Assembly (NCBI GenBank): GCA_008931825.1
Contig: QXVZ01026590.1
Span: forward strand, 1-33,866
Length of the DNA: 33,866 nt
Origin: Phallusia fumigata
Taxonomy: Eukaryota > Chordata > Ascidiacea > Phlebobranchia > Ascidiidae
Direction: 5' to 3'
Part shown: piece by piece, positions 21,676 through 33,300 of the stretch
How positions within the stretch are numbered: the first letter of the stretch is position 1
Layout of the letters: every line of letters starts with the position of its first letter
Made by a program: the position numbers and the translations under genes
The notes under the pieces: generated by a model
The model's database searches: none
Told to the model about the DNA's origin: nothing
The model's input: the letters and a program-made list of their open reading frames with translations, nothing else

Positions 21676-24366
21676 TGCATTGCGTTGATGGCCCGCTACA
21701 TTTGGGTCTCGGTTTTGATTCCGATTTCCTTGTAGAGGTTTCGAGTGAATTGTGACGATTCTTTTGGAGGTCATTGACCCTGGCGGTCTCGCCTGATCGA
21801 CCGTACGTCGAACGAAAAAACTGGAAAGCGACTAACTACAAAGTTTAACTCTAACAAAATTACGACTGAAAAACACATGGTGAGTATTTGTTAAAACAAC
21901 AAACTCAGGTAAACAATTCACGGTTTGAAATAGTCTCTATAAGACGATACAAGCCAGTCCTTTATAATCACAAGAGCGTTTGTCAAAAAATTTTAACGCA
22001 CATGTTCTGGCTTGTATTTTCTCCTTAAGACATTAAAATTTACGACACCCACGTCGAGCATATGAATATGCGATTCACAAACTTTAAGATGTTAAATTCT
22101 GTGAACAGTACAAAATTCTTCACGTTATTCATATGTAAGAAAGGTCAACTACAGCCTTAATAATTTCTTTTCTGATTTTTTTCTGAAAAGGTTATAAGTG
22201 CGGCGGTTTATGACCACATGTTTCAGTCCTGACGTGAGGTGAAGTCTTACAAGCTATTACAGGAAATAAAAACTTAAACTGCTTTAAATTGATTTACATT
22301 TTGATCAAAATAGAAGTTACTTAAAAAAGGTGACACATGACCTACTATGCTACATAAAATATAATCACATAACGCAAAGTTGTTGAGCAGCACTACCAAA
22401 TACTGGCACTTTTAAACACTTGTTTTTCTATCACAAATAGCTATTTTATCAGTTAGTGCGCATTCAGCAACTGACACATCCTTCATCCACACACTCTTGT
22501 TACAAATTACAAGCAAACACAACTTAGATTTCTCTCCAGCGGTTATTAAACCACACACCTTTGCCAGCGCACAAAAGCAAGACTTCAAACTTAGAATTTC
22601 CTCGTTAACGAACGTTTAAGCTACTACCTCCGTACCTATACGATGCCCAGTGTATACCGAAATACTGTCCACAGCTCAGTGTCTGATTGAGACGGTTTTA
22701 GAGCGTTCCGCCCGACTGCGACCTCACCCTGATTCAAGACTGGGTTTCCATACACCACACGTCATAACGGGTTTTCTGTGACGCAGAGTGGTTCGCCCGT
22801 TATTTATACATCTCTTCCTGATCGCTGGGTACATTTCACTCAAACCTGATTCAGCGTAGCTGAAGACTGAAATTAGAACCCGCGCCTCAGTGATGTCATA
22901 GTAAATTGACGTCATGTTTCATTCCCCCCCCCCAATAAAGAGTCAATATAGGTTGTGGTCACATCATTGTGGAAATGTTACATGATTAACCAACTAGGGG
23001 TAAGTTGCAGACCACCTTGTCGTGAATCTAACTAAACCGCAATGTGCCACAATAAAAATATGATTTAGATGCAGAATCAAAACTACAAACCAAATCTATA
23101 CATTCATCCAAAGAAACAGAAATCTCCACCAACCAATATATTATGCGTCTGTATTACTTGTGCCTCGTTGTCAACACCAACTGGCAACTTAGCACAATGT
23201 TGAAGTTTACCATACAAGATCACACGGTGTAAGCTTGTGAATTGGTTGGCGTCGTTACTTGTTCTGTGCAAATTACTCGTCCAATGACTTTGTAAAGACA
23301 AGATTACGTGGCTATGCCAAGTTGTTCACGAAATTGTGAAACCTCGCCCAGTAAATCAAACATTCACACAACCAATACCGTTTTTGTGTCCGGGTAATAA
23401 AATCGAAATACAGAGGAAAAACCCCGCACCTTAACTAAGGGCTTGGCAAACGAAAAAGATGTGTTTTACAGTTCAACTCCCCATACATGACCTCCTGTTT
23501 GTGGTAATTTACAACGCATTTTTCAAAAGACATGAAGATCGCGATTACCACTCAAATTGCATTCAAAATGATAGTTTCATTTTTTGGTTACTACGACTTC
23601 ATTGGTGCTTCGTTAGGCAAGGCATTGTCGCCTAAATCGAGTTTGTTAACGATTTCAAATTTTTTTTAAAAGAAACTTGTGAAAATTCAACTTGTTTCAA
23701 ACTTTATACCTACAATCCACATTGCTATCTCTATGCATCGATTCCATGTGTTTTTTGGCAACTTTCACAAAACGTGGCTGCGTGCAAGTCCATCAAATAA
23801 TGAGACCATGTAACTAGAAGTATTAACATGTATGGTTACACGAAAACGATCAAACAAATTGCAAGCGTTGCACTTAGCTAACCTCATTACACACATTGCG
23901 CAACGTTACTGACACGAAAACACTTCACCTCAAGACTGGATTTAAAACGTGTTCATGCGTTTCTGCTTGAGAGCAGACTAGCACGAGACAGAGGCATTGG
24001 CATCTGGCACTGGGAATTAGTGTCTCTCACCGATATCAGAAGTCTGCCGTTGGTCAACTTGCGCCCAGGGAAAGCGCGTTTTTACCGATTGCCCACTCGC
24101 AAGTTGAAACCTTTTTGCACAAAGCAATCAGTTTGTTGTTTTGCAGCTATTTCAGTATGCTGTGTACAGCTGAACCTCTGTTAGGTAAAGGAGTGATTTT
24201 CAGTGCGTTTTACGCGTTGTAACGGAAATAAACAATTTTTACTTTTCTCAACCAGATACTGGTAGTTAGCAACATAATTTGAAGTTAGGGTTACATAAGC
24301 TTTTTTCAGTATTTAACATATCCTACAAGTGGTTTCTAAACAGCACTTAAAACTAAACCCAACAAG
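21676..24366. promoter_or_regulatory. Divergent intergenic region between genes C and D
   Basis: Both 5' ends face this 2.7 kb stretch, so it should hold both promoters. Visible: the 71 bp inverted-end element, a C-run at 22924-22933, TGACGTCA at 22907, and a polypyrimidine 3' splice site (gcttttttcag, 24299-24309) 57 bases before the gene D ATG. That site could end a 5' UTR intron or receive a spliced leader. No coding exon is evident. Confidence 0.45.
21947..22017. repeat. 71 bp element with perfect 11 bp inverted ends
   Basis: ATACAAGCCAG (21947-21957) and CTGGCTTGTAT (22007-22017) are exact reverse complements. The same ATACAAGCCAGT begins the repeat at 16.2 kb, so this is probably an internally deleted member of that family. 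Confidence 0.6.
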
Positions 24367-27300
24367 ATGGCGGACAGAGACAGCGACGAAAGGCAACCGT
24401 TGCTTGGAAAAGCCAGACATGAAAGTTTTACTTCATCATACACTCCCGGCAACTCACCCGTCAAAAGCATCGCAATCTCAAAGTAAGTGTCATCATTTTT
24501 AGAGGATAAAAACTTTAATAGGTGAAAATATATGTGTACAAACTGTTTGCATTTTCAAGGCAAATTAACACAGCATGCTTAGCAAGTATAGTTCCTTAAA
24601 AAACAAACTATTCCTTAAACAGGCGTTGGAAGAAAGGTTAAAACTTTAGGGGTTAATATTATGTGTATGCATGGGCCAAAAAGGTATGTTTGGGCAAAAA
24701 TACCGTCCAAGGCAAATTACCACGTACCCTGTCTTATTCGACATGAACCATTAGCTAGAATAGTTGCAAAAAACTAACACTATGACTTGAACAGGGGCTT
24801 GATATGCATATCGGGCGAAAGAGCCATTCAGACATTTTTGCCCACTCCCATATTGATTCATACGGATCTGGTTAGGATCTTTACTGGTCCCTTGTAGTCG
24901 AGTAGCGTTGATCTGTATCGAAATCAAATTTGACCGAACCTAAAGTTCAGTGTTGTTGGGTGCTGCTGGCAGATTTTAGGTTGCCGATGTAAAGTACTAC
25001 CAGGTAAGGCCTAAAAAGTTGCATTTTCAACCTCGTGCAGGCAATACTAAACTGTATGTGAGCTGTATCATCCTTTTATATTTATTCTTCGCTGAAAAAT
25101 CGCTTTCCAAATCTTGTGACAACTAAACAAATTAAAACACACAAAACAGGTGCAATCTACTCTCATTGCATTCAAACACAACGTCTAAATCAAAATCAAA
25201 ACATCTTTGTAATACTTTTATAATGAATTCGATCGAAACACGTCACTTATTCACTAATTAAATTCGAGTGATCCAAATTAAACCCGACTTACTAAAGACG
25301 TTATCGCCTTAAACAACTCGACTTTAGTCTACAATTCGCGGATTTCGTTACTTAGTATTCGTGTCATTAGCACCTTGTTTGCTAACAGATGTTGTCTTAA
25401 CGAAAGAACTTCGTCCACAAAAGTAGAAAACCGTTGGAAAATATCCTTTTGCGCGAAAACAAAAAATGGTTGAACAAAAGTCATATTTTTTTTCGCAAAA
25501 CGTCCACGAGTTTACTACAGAAAAAAACACTCAAGTGCAAACTTCTTATGCAAGACTTTTTAGTCCGTTGTTTTATTTTTAGCAAAAACTTCGTTCTTGG
25601 ATTCCTTTCACCTTTTACAGATTTCAATAATTCATTCACAGCAGTAAAACTCGCATCACCACAGTACTCGCATGACCTGCCTGCAAACTTTCGGTTCGCC
25701 AGACCAGTAAGTTGACCACCTCCACAAATATCAATAACATCCAAAGTCGCTTGCAGTAAAATACCACTAACTAAATCTAAACAACAACCTACACCCGGTA
25801 CAAATTTCTGCACTGCAACCTACAACTTCTGTCTCTGAACCATTTTGGCCCTAAACAGAGGTGTAACGGGGTTTAGCACGACGGGGCGAATGACAATGAT
25901 AGTCAGGGCGTGAATTTCATGCTTGGGTGATCACGAATTAGTCAAAGAGGCTCGTTGCTGTGGCAACTAGTTATTTTTTCAGTCGGCCGCCAGTTGTGCG
26001 AATAAATTTCACCTGAAACCCTTTTGTGCGCGTCCCTTAAATTGACACCCACATAAATATTTTTTGCAAAAAAAACTGTTTTGTCTCATTTTTTTGATTT
26101 GAAAAGTAAAACATGGACTGCAGTTTTGGTCGTTTCGTTTGCTTTTTTGATATAACGTTGTACCGGCTACGCTTTGCGTTGCCGTGTCGTTTTACCAGTT
26201 AATTAACTGCAAAACAGGATGAGACTAATTGTGAATTTTTTTAATGTCCGGTCGCATTTCGGTGTTTTCCATCAAATCAACATATAGCTGTAAAACTGTA
26301 CGTGTTAACTGCGTTGGAAGCACAAGTCGTGCCACCGGTTGGAAGACACTGTACAAGGGAGACTATACGCAGAAGCAATTTAAGGCTGAAAGTGATTTAT
26401 ATAAAAAGCGATAAATAATATANAAACAGGATGAGACTAATTGTGAATTTTTTTTAATGTCCGGTCGCATTTCGGCCTTTTCCTTCAAAACAACATATAG
26501 CTGTAAAACCGTGTTAAGTGTGTTGGAAGCACAAGTCGTGCTACCGGTTGGGAGACACTGTACAAGGGAGACTATACGCAGAAGCAATTTACGGCTGAAA
26601 GTGATTTTAAACGCTTACGTCGCTTATGCATTATTTTCAGATTTAGTTCCAGCGATAAATAATATAAAAAGCAAAACGTTTGTCGTAACTTAATGTTAAA
26701 GCAAACACTTTGTGCCGGGTTAGAAATAGGAAAAGCAAAATTGCCCAAAAAGGAAGATTAAAGATTTTGTAAAAAATTGATTACGACAGTAGCTGACTAT
26801 GGTAAAAAATGATTTGTGTCCCACTAAAACATAACCTTGTGTCGTTTAGTTTTTATATTAACCGTTGCTAGACTTTGGTGGTATTTTGTTAAAAAAAGCG
26901 GTATGTGCGTTTAAAAATAAACTTAATGTTGCTTCAGAGAATGTCGTTATATCTTTAGCAATATGCAAATCAGGGGTAACTATTAACTTGATCTCCCAAA
27001 GGACTTGCAGTTGAACTTAAAAGGTTAAATTTCCCTTCAAACTCCGTAGATCGCATTTTTGTGGTCTCAAGTATAGACCACATTATGTTCAGTTTTAAAC
27101 AGGAAAACCACTAAAAACTCCCAAGTATAAGGAGACCCAGCATACATTGTACTTAGGTTCGACAATACGCCACTCTCAGTTCCAACATCACTGCTGTACC
27201 CCGTAATTTTGCCACCCGAATAATCACACATATCCAAGGAGCTGCGTATTATAATCGTATGAAATGGAGCGCGTAAGCACTTGATGACGTACATTCCTGC

Positions 27301-30300
27301 GGTTTAATGTGCAAACGCATTACATCCCAGCCCTCACGACAAACGACAGATTGAATTCCCTTGTGTCGGGATAATGTTATAGCGATGTGCTTGCGATGAT
27401 TGCTTGAGACTCGCGACGTTTTGCGTCTTATGTATGTGTGGTATCTTGCAGTTTTCAACTAATTAGCAGTCGCCTGAAGCGGGTTCCGAGCGACCTTTGT
27501 GCAGTCGACCTTGGCGATCTTTGAAGAATTGTTTCAGATAGAATAAAGAATATACACTAGTCGAACTTGAGCAGGTTTTCACAAAATTAGTGACTGCTGA
27601 CAATCTAAATAAATTGGAGGCAGGTATTGTCATGTCCGGACATGGTTGTAACAATTGCCCAACAGGTGTTGATTTTGGGTTAACTTTGTTAATAAGTTGC
27701 CTGTGGTCCGTCGTAAGATCAGGTTTAATTTCGTCCTCGTTCAAATAAATTCAACGTGATATAACCGCACAAAAGACGTGACCTGTATGTAAGAACAGTT
27801 TCTAATAGCTTATGTGTGTTTTAAAACAAACGCTGTCTCAAGTTGAGCTGACATTGATGATTACGTTACAAATGGTATGACGTCGCTTTTTAGTCTGTGA
27901 CGTCACATATACCGGCACGTGTTTACTTTTTGTTTTCTGTTTAGCGCTGTTCCAAGGGTTAAACCGACGAGACTAGAAAGCGTAAGGGCGCTTAAATTCA
28001 GAATACCACATGAGAAAATGTTGGCAAACCGTACAGACTAATTGCGTTGACGGTAAATCCAATCAAAGACCAATCGAAATATTGTAACCGCGCACAGAGT
28101 GGGACCTTCACGTGCAGAAAAGTAATACGCACGATTTATTACATCTTCTAATTATCAAGCTTGCTTGATTTGATGCGGTAACAGCGAGCGATCGCGTCAA
28201 GGTTACCATAGGTTTTCTGGCATCAAAGTCTGTTCAAACTTGCCCAAGGCTGCTTGTTGAGGTGAGTCTAGACAATTTCTGGATAGACAAAGAAGGACAG
28301 TTACTACAACAGCAGCAAAGTGATTGTGGCATCAACCTTGGAACACAGTTGGCTGATGAAAGTTGAATAAATCATACAAAGTTAACTTATGCTCCTGTCT
28401 ACCCGCAAGATCGTGTGAAAATAGGCTTTTAGGATTGGAATTTTTGTTTTATTTGAGTTGAGCGCCACTTATCAGTTACAATCAAATGTGATGAGTTGAT
28501 ACTAAATTGGCGAAAAACCAAAACCAATATACGAAGGAGTTTCAAAGCTTGCATTCGTACAGGCCAAATACTTGGTTTAGTTATAATCACTGGTTGTATA
28601 TTTGTTTGAAATAATGTCGAATTGACTTGTTAACTCTCACTGACAAAAATACTGCCGGAATGACGTAACATGAAAACATGTCACAAGTTTTCAACATACT
28701 GTCTACGTTACCACATGGTTTCGATGTCCGACTAGATTAGACCGGATATCACAATCATAACGTCCTGCGTTTGTTTTAGCTGCAAATATTGTTTAGCTAA
28801 CAAAACGCTGCAGATTTCTGACGGCAGTATCGAACGTTGAGTGAAAACGACATTGATTGGTTGACGTAATTACTGTGTGATAGAATGACGTCACGTTGCA
28901 GTTTCTTACAGTTGAGTAGAGTTGAACTGAGATAATATTGTCAAACATTCAACTAGTCAGAAGTTATCGTGCAATGTTAGAATGTTATAGGACGCCAAAG
29001 TGAACGTGGTCAGCGGCAAGGAACGCGGTTGATAGATGTTCAGGCGAGTAGTGAGATGGTTTGTCAAACTTGGTTAAAAGCATAACTGCCAGAGAGTTTG
29101 TATATAGTGAATACAGTTATTGCAAACGTTTCGACAATCGCTGTTGCTATCATCAGTGCACACCTGGCGGTTGTTTTTTTAATTAAACTTCTCATAAAGT
29201 AAGTATCTTGTACGTGTTCCTAACTTGTTTAAAACGTAACGTAACTGGAGGTTTAGCAGGCCACAGGAATTGACCATTCGGTGACAGCTTAAAAAAACAG
29301 CTTTAAAGGACACCACAAGGCAAATATGTGTTTATACAGGGGATAGTTTTACTTCTAAACATCTAAATGTTGCAATTCTATCCAACGAATGCGATTCCTG
29401 TCGGTTTAATCAAACAGGGGATAACCGCAGACCCATTACCTCGTATTAGCATGGAACGCGCTGGTTGCGTTGGGGAATTCGATTTCCCACACCGTCATCC
29501 ATCTAAGGATGAAACATACTAGTGGGGACGATCGCCTTGAGACCTGAGATAGCTGAAGGTCGTAGGCAAGGTCACCGTTCGGAACCCGTCTGATGCGGTT
29601 TTAACCCGCGAGAGCAGGAGGGTGCAAAGCTTGTTAGGAGGTTAAGCGAGTTTCTGTACGAGATTTGTGCAGTCGGCCGTGGCGATGTGATTTTAGCATT
29701 GTGTAGTTTGCATAAAACTTTGTTGGATTTGTATAAACGTCACAAGCGCAGATGTTTTTCTATCTCTTTAACTTTTTGTAATGCTCGCTTAAACCGGGTT
29801 CCGGAGCGAGCTTTGTGATTTCAACCACGTCAAATTTGTAAGAAATTCAAGCAAAAACAAGTAAAAACCGATTTGTATCAAAATACATTTAAATTCCCAG
29901 AAGTTTCACTTTCTACTTTAAAAGTTTTTTCCCGCTTTTACCAACGTAAACAAACATGCGAGCAGCTGCGATGTTTGCGTGTGACACAAATTGAAGCAGT
30001 TTCCTGCAGCGAGCCTAGTCCGCTCTTCCCGGGATACCTCGCAGCAAACAAGCCACGTGTCTGACAGTTTTTTCTTTGCTCTTAACTTGGCACGTGGATC
30101 TTAATTTGTCGGCCGTTGTAGGTTGTTTTCCCAGGAAATGAAAGCGTCTCGAAAAAAGGTTCAAACCACGATGTTAATTGCAACAAGGGGAGAGGGTGCC
30201 GATTTTTAATTAACCGTCACGAACCCTTTGCGAGTGACATTTTTGACAGGTAACATTGCGCTCATTGGATTTTCTCCAAGCGATCCGTGGCGTTTGGACG

Positions 30301-33300
30301 GCAACCAACAGCTGTGTCAGTCTGCTTAGCACAGGTCTGTGTCAGGCGCCGTGCCCATGTGCAGCGCTTAATCAGATCGCTGGCAATTAGAGTTTGACAG
30401 ATTGCCAGTATTTTTATAGCCATTGCAAGCGTATGTTTTCAAGCGATTTTGGAACAGGAAATCCTGGTCGAGTCACTGAATTATTTAAATGCAGCGACAA
30501 CGTTTGTGTCATTTTCAAGTTTTGTAATCGTGAACGTGTGTGTATACGTGCCAACAGGCAGCTTTTCTGCAGTTTCTCAGAAGTGTTCTTGCTAATATCG
30601 CCCCTTGATTGGCATTTCCGATGTATGACGTTTCAGTTTAGCGTCATAAGGTTGTCGTTAGTCCACCACGGGAAATGCAATGCCTGTCTGTTTACAGTAA
30701 ACCTGGTCAAACGTATAAAGCGCCGACGATTTGATGAAATATTGAACATTGTTTAGAAACTCTGTACGTTTTCGTGCTGCCTATTGGAATCAGTTATACC
30801 AGTTTTGAAAACCATATAGTAAGAGAGGATGTGAAAAATACTTGCTGTGGAGGTAGACTAGCTAAACCAACTATGCAGTTGTCTAATATAGCAGAAGTGA
30901 TGTCAGTGTCTGTCTTAAAGGGTATAGATTGTCAGCGAATCAACTTGTTTCGCCCTATCGCTTATTCTAACACGTTTTGCTTTTCATTTTGATCCAGTTT
31001 TATTTGCTGGCTGTCCGAACTGTTAGTTAAACCATAAGTTGAAATAAGAATCGATATGATTGTTCCTTTGGTAGCAGCAGATAGTGTTTCAGTGTTTTTT
31101 TTAAATTACTCGCTTCCAAAGCTTAGATTTTTGCAACGAAATTCAGTGGTCGTTGTTTAGGACGGGGTACGAAAACTTGTTATTAGTTGTTTATTAGGTC
31201 CCAGGAAACCAAAAGAACTAAACCGTTTAACAGAGTTATTGTGTGTGTGTTGAACACCAAACTACCCACAAGTAATGCACTGGAGTTGTTGTCTTGTTTA
31301 AAGGCGTAAACTTTAGGACACTAAAGCTTTCTGCCTTGGTTTTTGCTTTTTTTCCAAATTGGGACGAATCCGCTTTCACGCAAAAAAGCAGCACATTTTA
31401 TAATTGACCAGCTGAAACACCAGCAGTTACTATTTGTTATCTGTACAAAATAGCAAACAAGCTGTAAACAAACATTACAAGTCTTCCGCAGGCTACGTCT
31501 TCCCATTGTGTTTAGGAAACGGGTTTACTCGCATTCGCAACAAACAATTATCTAACACAAACATCCACTACAACAGATCCCCAAGGTTTGGCCAGATAAT
31601 AACCACTACCATCCGGCCTTCTCAATATTTAGGCCCATACTGTTCCGAGTGCATTAATTTATTTCTATTTACCACATTGTTATTTCACACCACCTTTATT
31701 TTGAGTAGGGCTCGTCAAAGCATCGACAGCGGCTCGAAAATAATCATGAAAAGAACTGTAGGTTTCCTTGAAGGCACAGCCATAGTGCTTGGAATTATCG
31801 TCGGATCGGGAATATTCGTTTCACCAGCAGGGGTCGCTGTTAATTCGGGTTCGGTCGGTTTGAGCCTGGTGATTTGGACACTGTGTGGCGCCTTTTCGGC
31901 ACTGGGGGCGCTCTCGTTCGCTGAACTTGGAACAACGATTCCACGGTCTGGCGGAGATTATTTGTATATATTGGAGGTGTTTGGACCGTTTATGGCGTTT
32001 ATGAGGTAAATTCTACTTGTAACAAGAATACTTGTAAAAATACTTTAAAAAAATCTGAAATAATTTAAAACAATCTGAAGCTATTTGAGTCAAAATCTGA
32101 TGTAACCCTTTGTTTTTTGCAATTAATGCTCGATTGGAAATCAGAATTGTTAATCAGAATTGTAAAATCTAAAATAAACAAAAACAATCTTAATCTAAAT
32201 CAGATGTGACTTTGTTGTTTTTCCATAAGGCTGAATTTTAAAGCAAAGCATTTGAAAAGCTAAATAAGACTATGACAAAATTTACTTGTACTGCCCTGGC
32301 AACTAATCCTGCCAAATGTTTACCAAAAAATCTTCAAATCTTTGCCCAAATCAAACCTTTGGTCAGGTTGCAGTCAAAACAGAATGCCGGAATTACTTTT
32401 TTCTGCTGATTTTCTTTAACCTCAAAATATCTTTAGACTGTGGATCGAATTGACTGTGATACGACCTGCCTCCCATGCAATTATCGCACTTACTCTAGCA
32501 ACCTACGTAGTTCAAGTCAACTGTATCGTTGCTCCACCACTGGCACTACAGCTTATATCACTTCTATCTATTGGTGAGTCGGTCTGATAAACTTAATCTT
32601 CTAGTCTGAACAAAAGGTTTCTCGTTTTGCACGTTATGTAAAGGCCGACTGTTGTAGGATGTTTAGCTTCCAGCGAGCAGTGATACATCTTTTATTAGTT
32701 CAGTACACACAATAAAGCAATTTAAAAGTTATAGCTTTTTGTCGTTACCCAATCGTTTGTTGTAAAATGAAGTGACTGCTTTAAGTTCAGAAATTTTTTG
32801 GGCAAAATGAATTATAAATATTCCTCTCCTGCAGACTTGCATGATCCGGTTAATGCTTTGCTAATGCCATTACAAATAATTCATTTTTTGCTTAAGACAA
32901 CTTATGTATTAAATTGAAGATTTTTTACTTTGGTACGCACTGCCCGATTTAAATAAAGTTTACCATCGAACCTTTATTACACTGCGGTTTAGGGGCGGAA
33001 GGGACTAATAGAACCACAATCATCTTTCTTCGCCGGTTAATGAAGATCATTTGCCCCAAAGAAAGCTTAAAAATATTACATGCAGCACGTTAACGGCTTA
33101 CTTAAGTAGTAACCTTTCAAATTAAACAGATATGGAAATTTAAAGCAATTTTGGGATACTTTACCTAGATATTAAGCAATACCTGTACCTCCAACAACCT
33201 GCATATGTTTACTTCAATGGGAATGTTGGTTTGCGATTCATTTTAGTTCAAAGCAAAAACCTTAGGTTGTGGTAACAGTGGCCTGTAAAAAATGTTGGTA

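Larger units (their letters stand above)
24483..31705 (+). other. Intron 1 of gene D (7.2 kb)
   Basis: Bounded by AA|gtaagt and cctttattttgag|T; joining these restores an AAT codon in frame. It contains the 26.2 kb haplotype duplication, SINE-like modules at 27.5 and 29.4-29.8 kb, hammerhead-like repeat copy 3, and TGACGTCA at 27898 and 28885. A 120-codon open frame at 30394-30756 has no recognised domain. The rest shows nothing I can name. Confidence 0.7.

Noticed and set aside
26211..26670. CRISPR or satellite array
   Set aside because: Only two units, no spacers, and an N at the join; a haplotype join explains it better.
31434..31705. Upstream extension of gene D exon 2 as coding sequence
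   Set aside because: The tattttgag acceptor at 31705 matches the phase of exon 1 exactly, so the upstream open stretch is intron.
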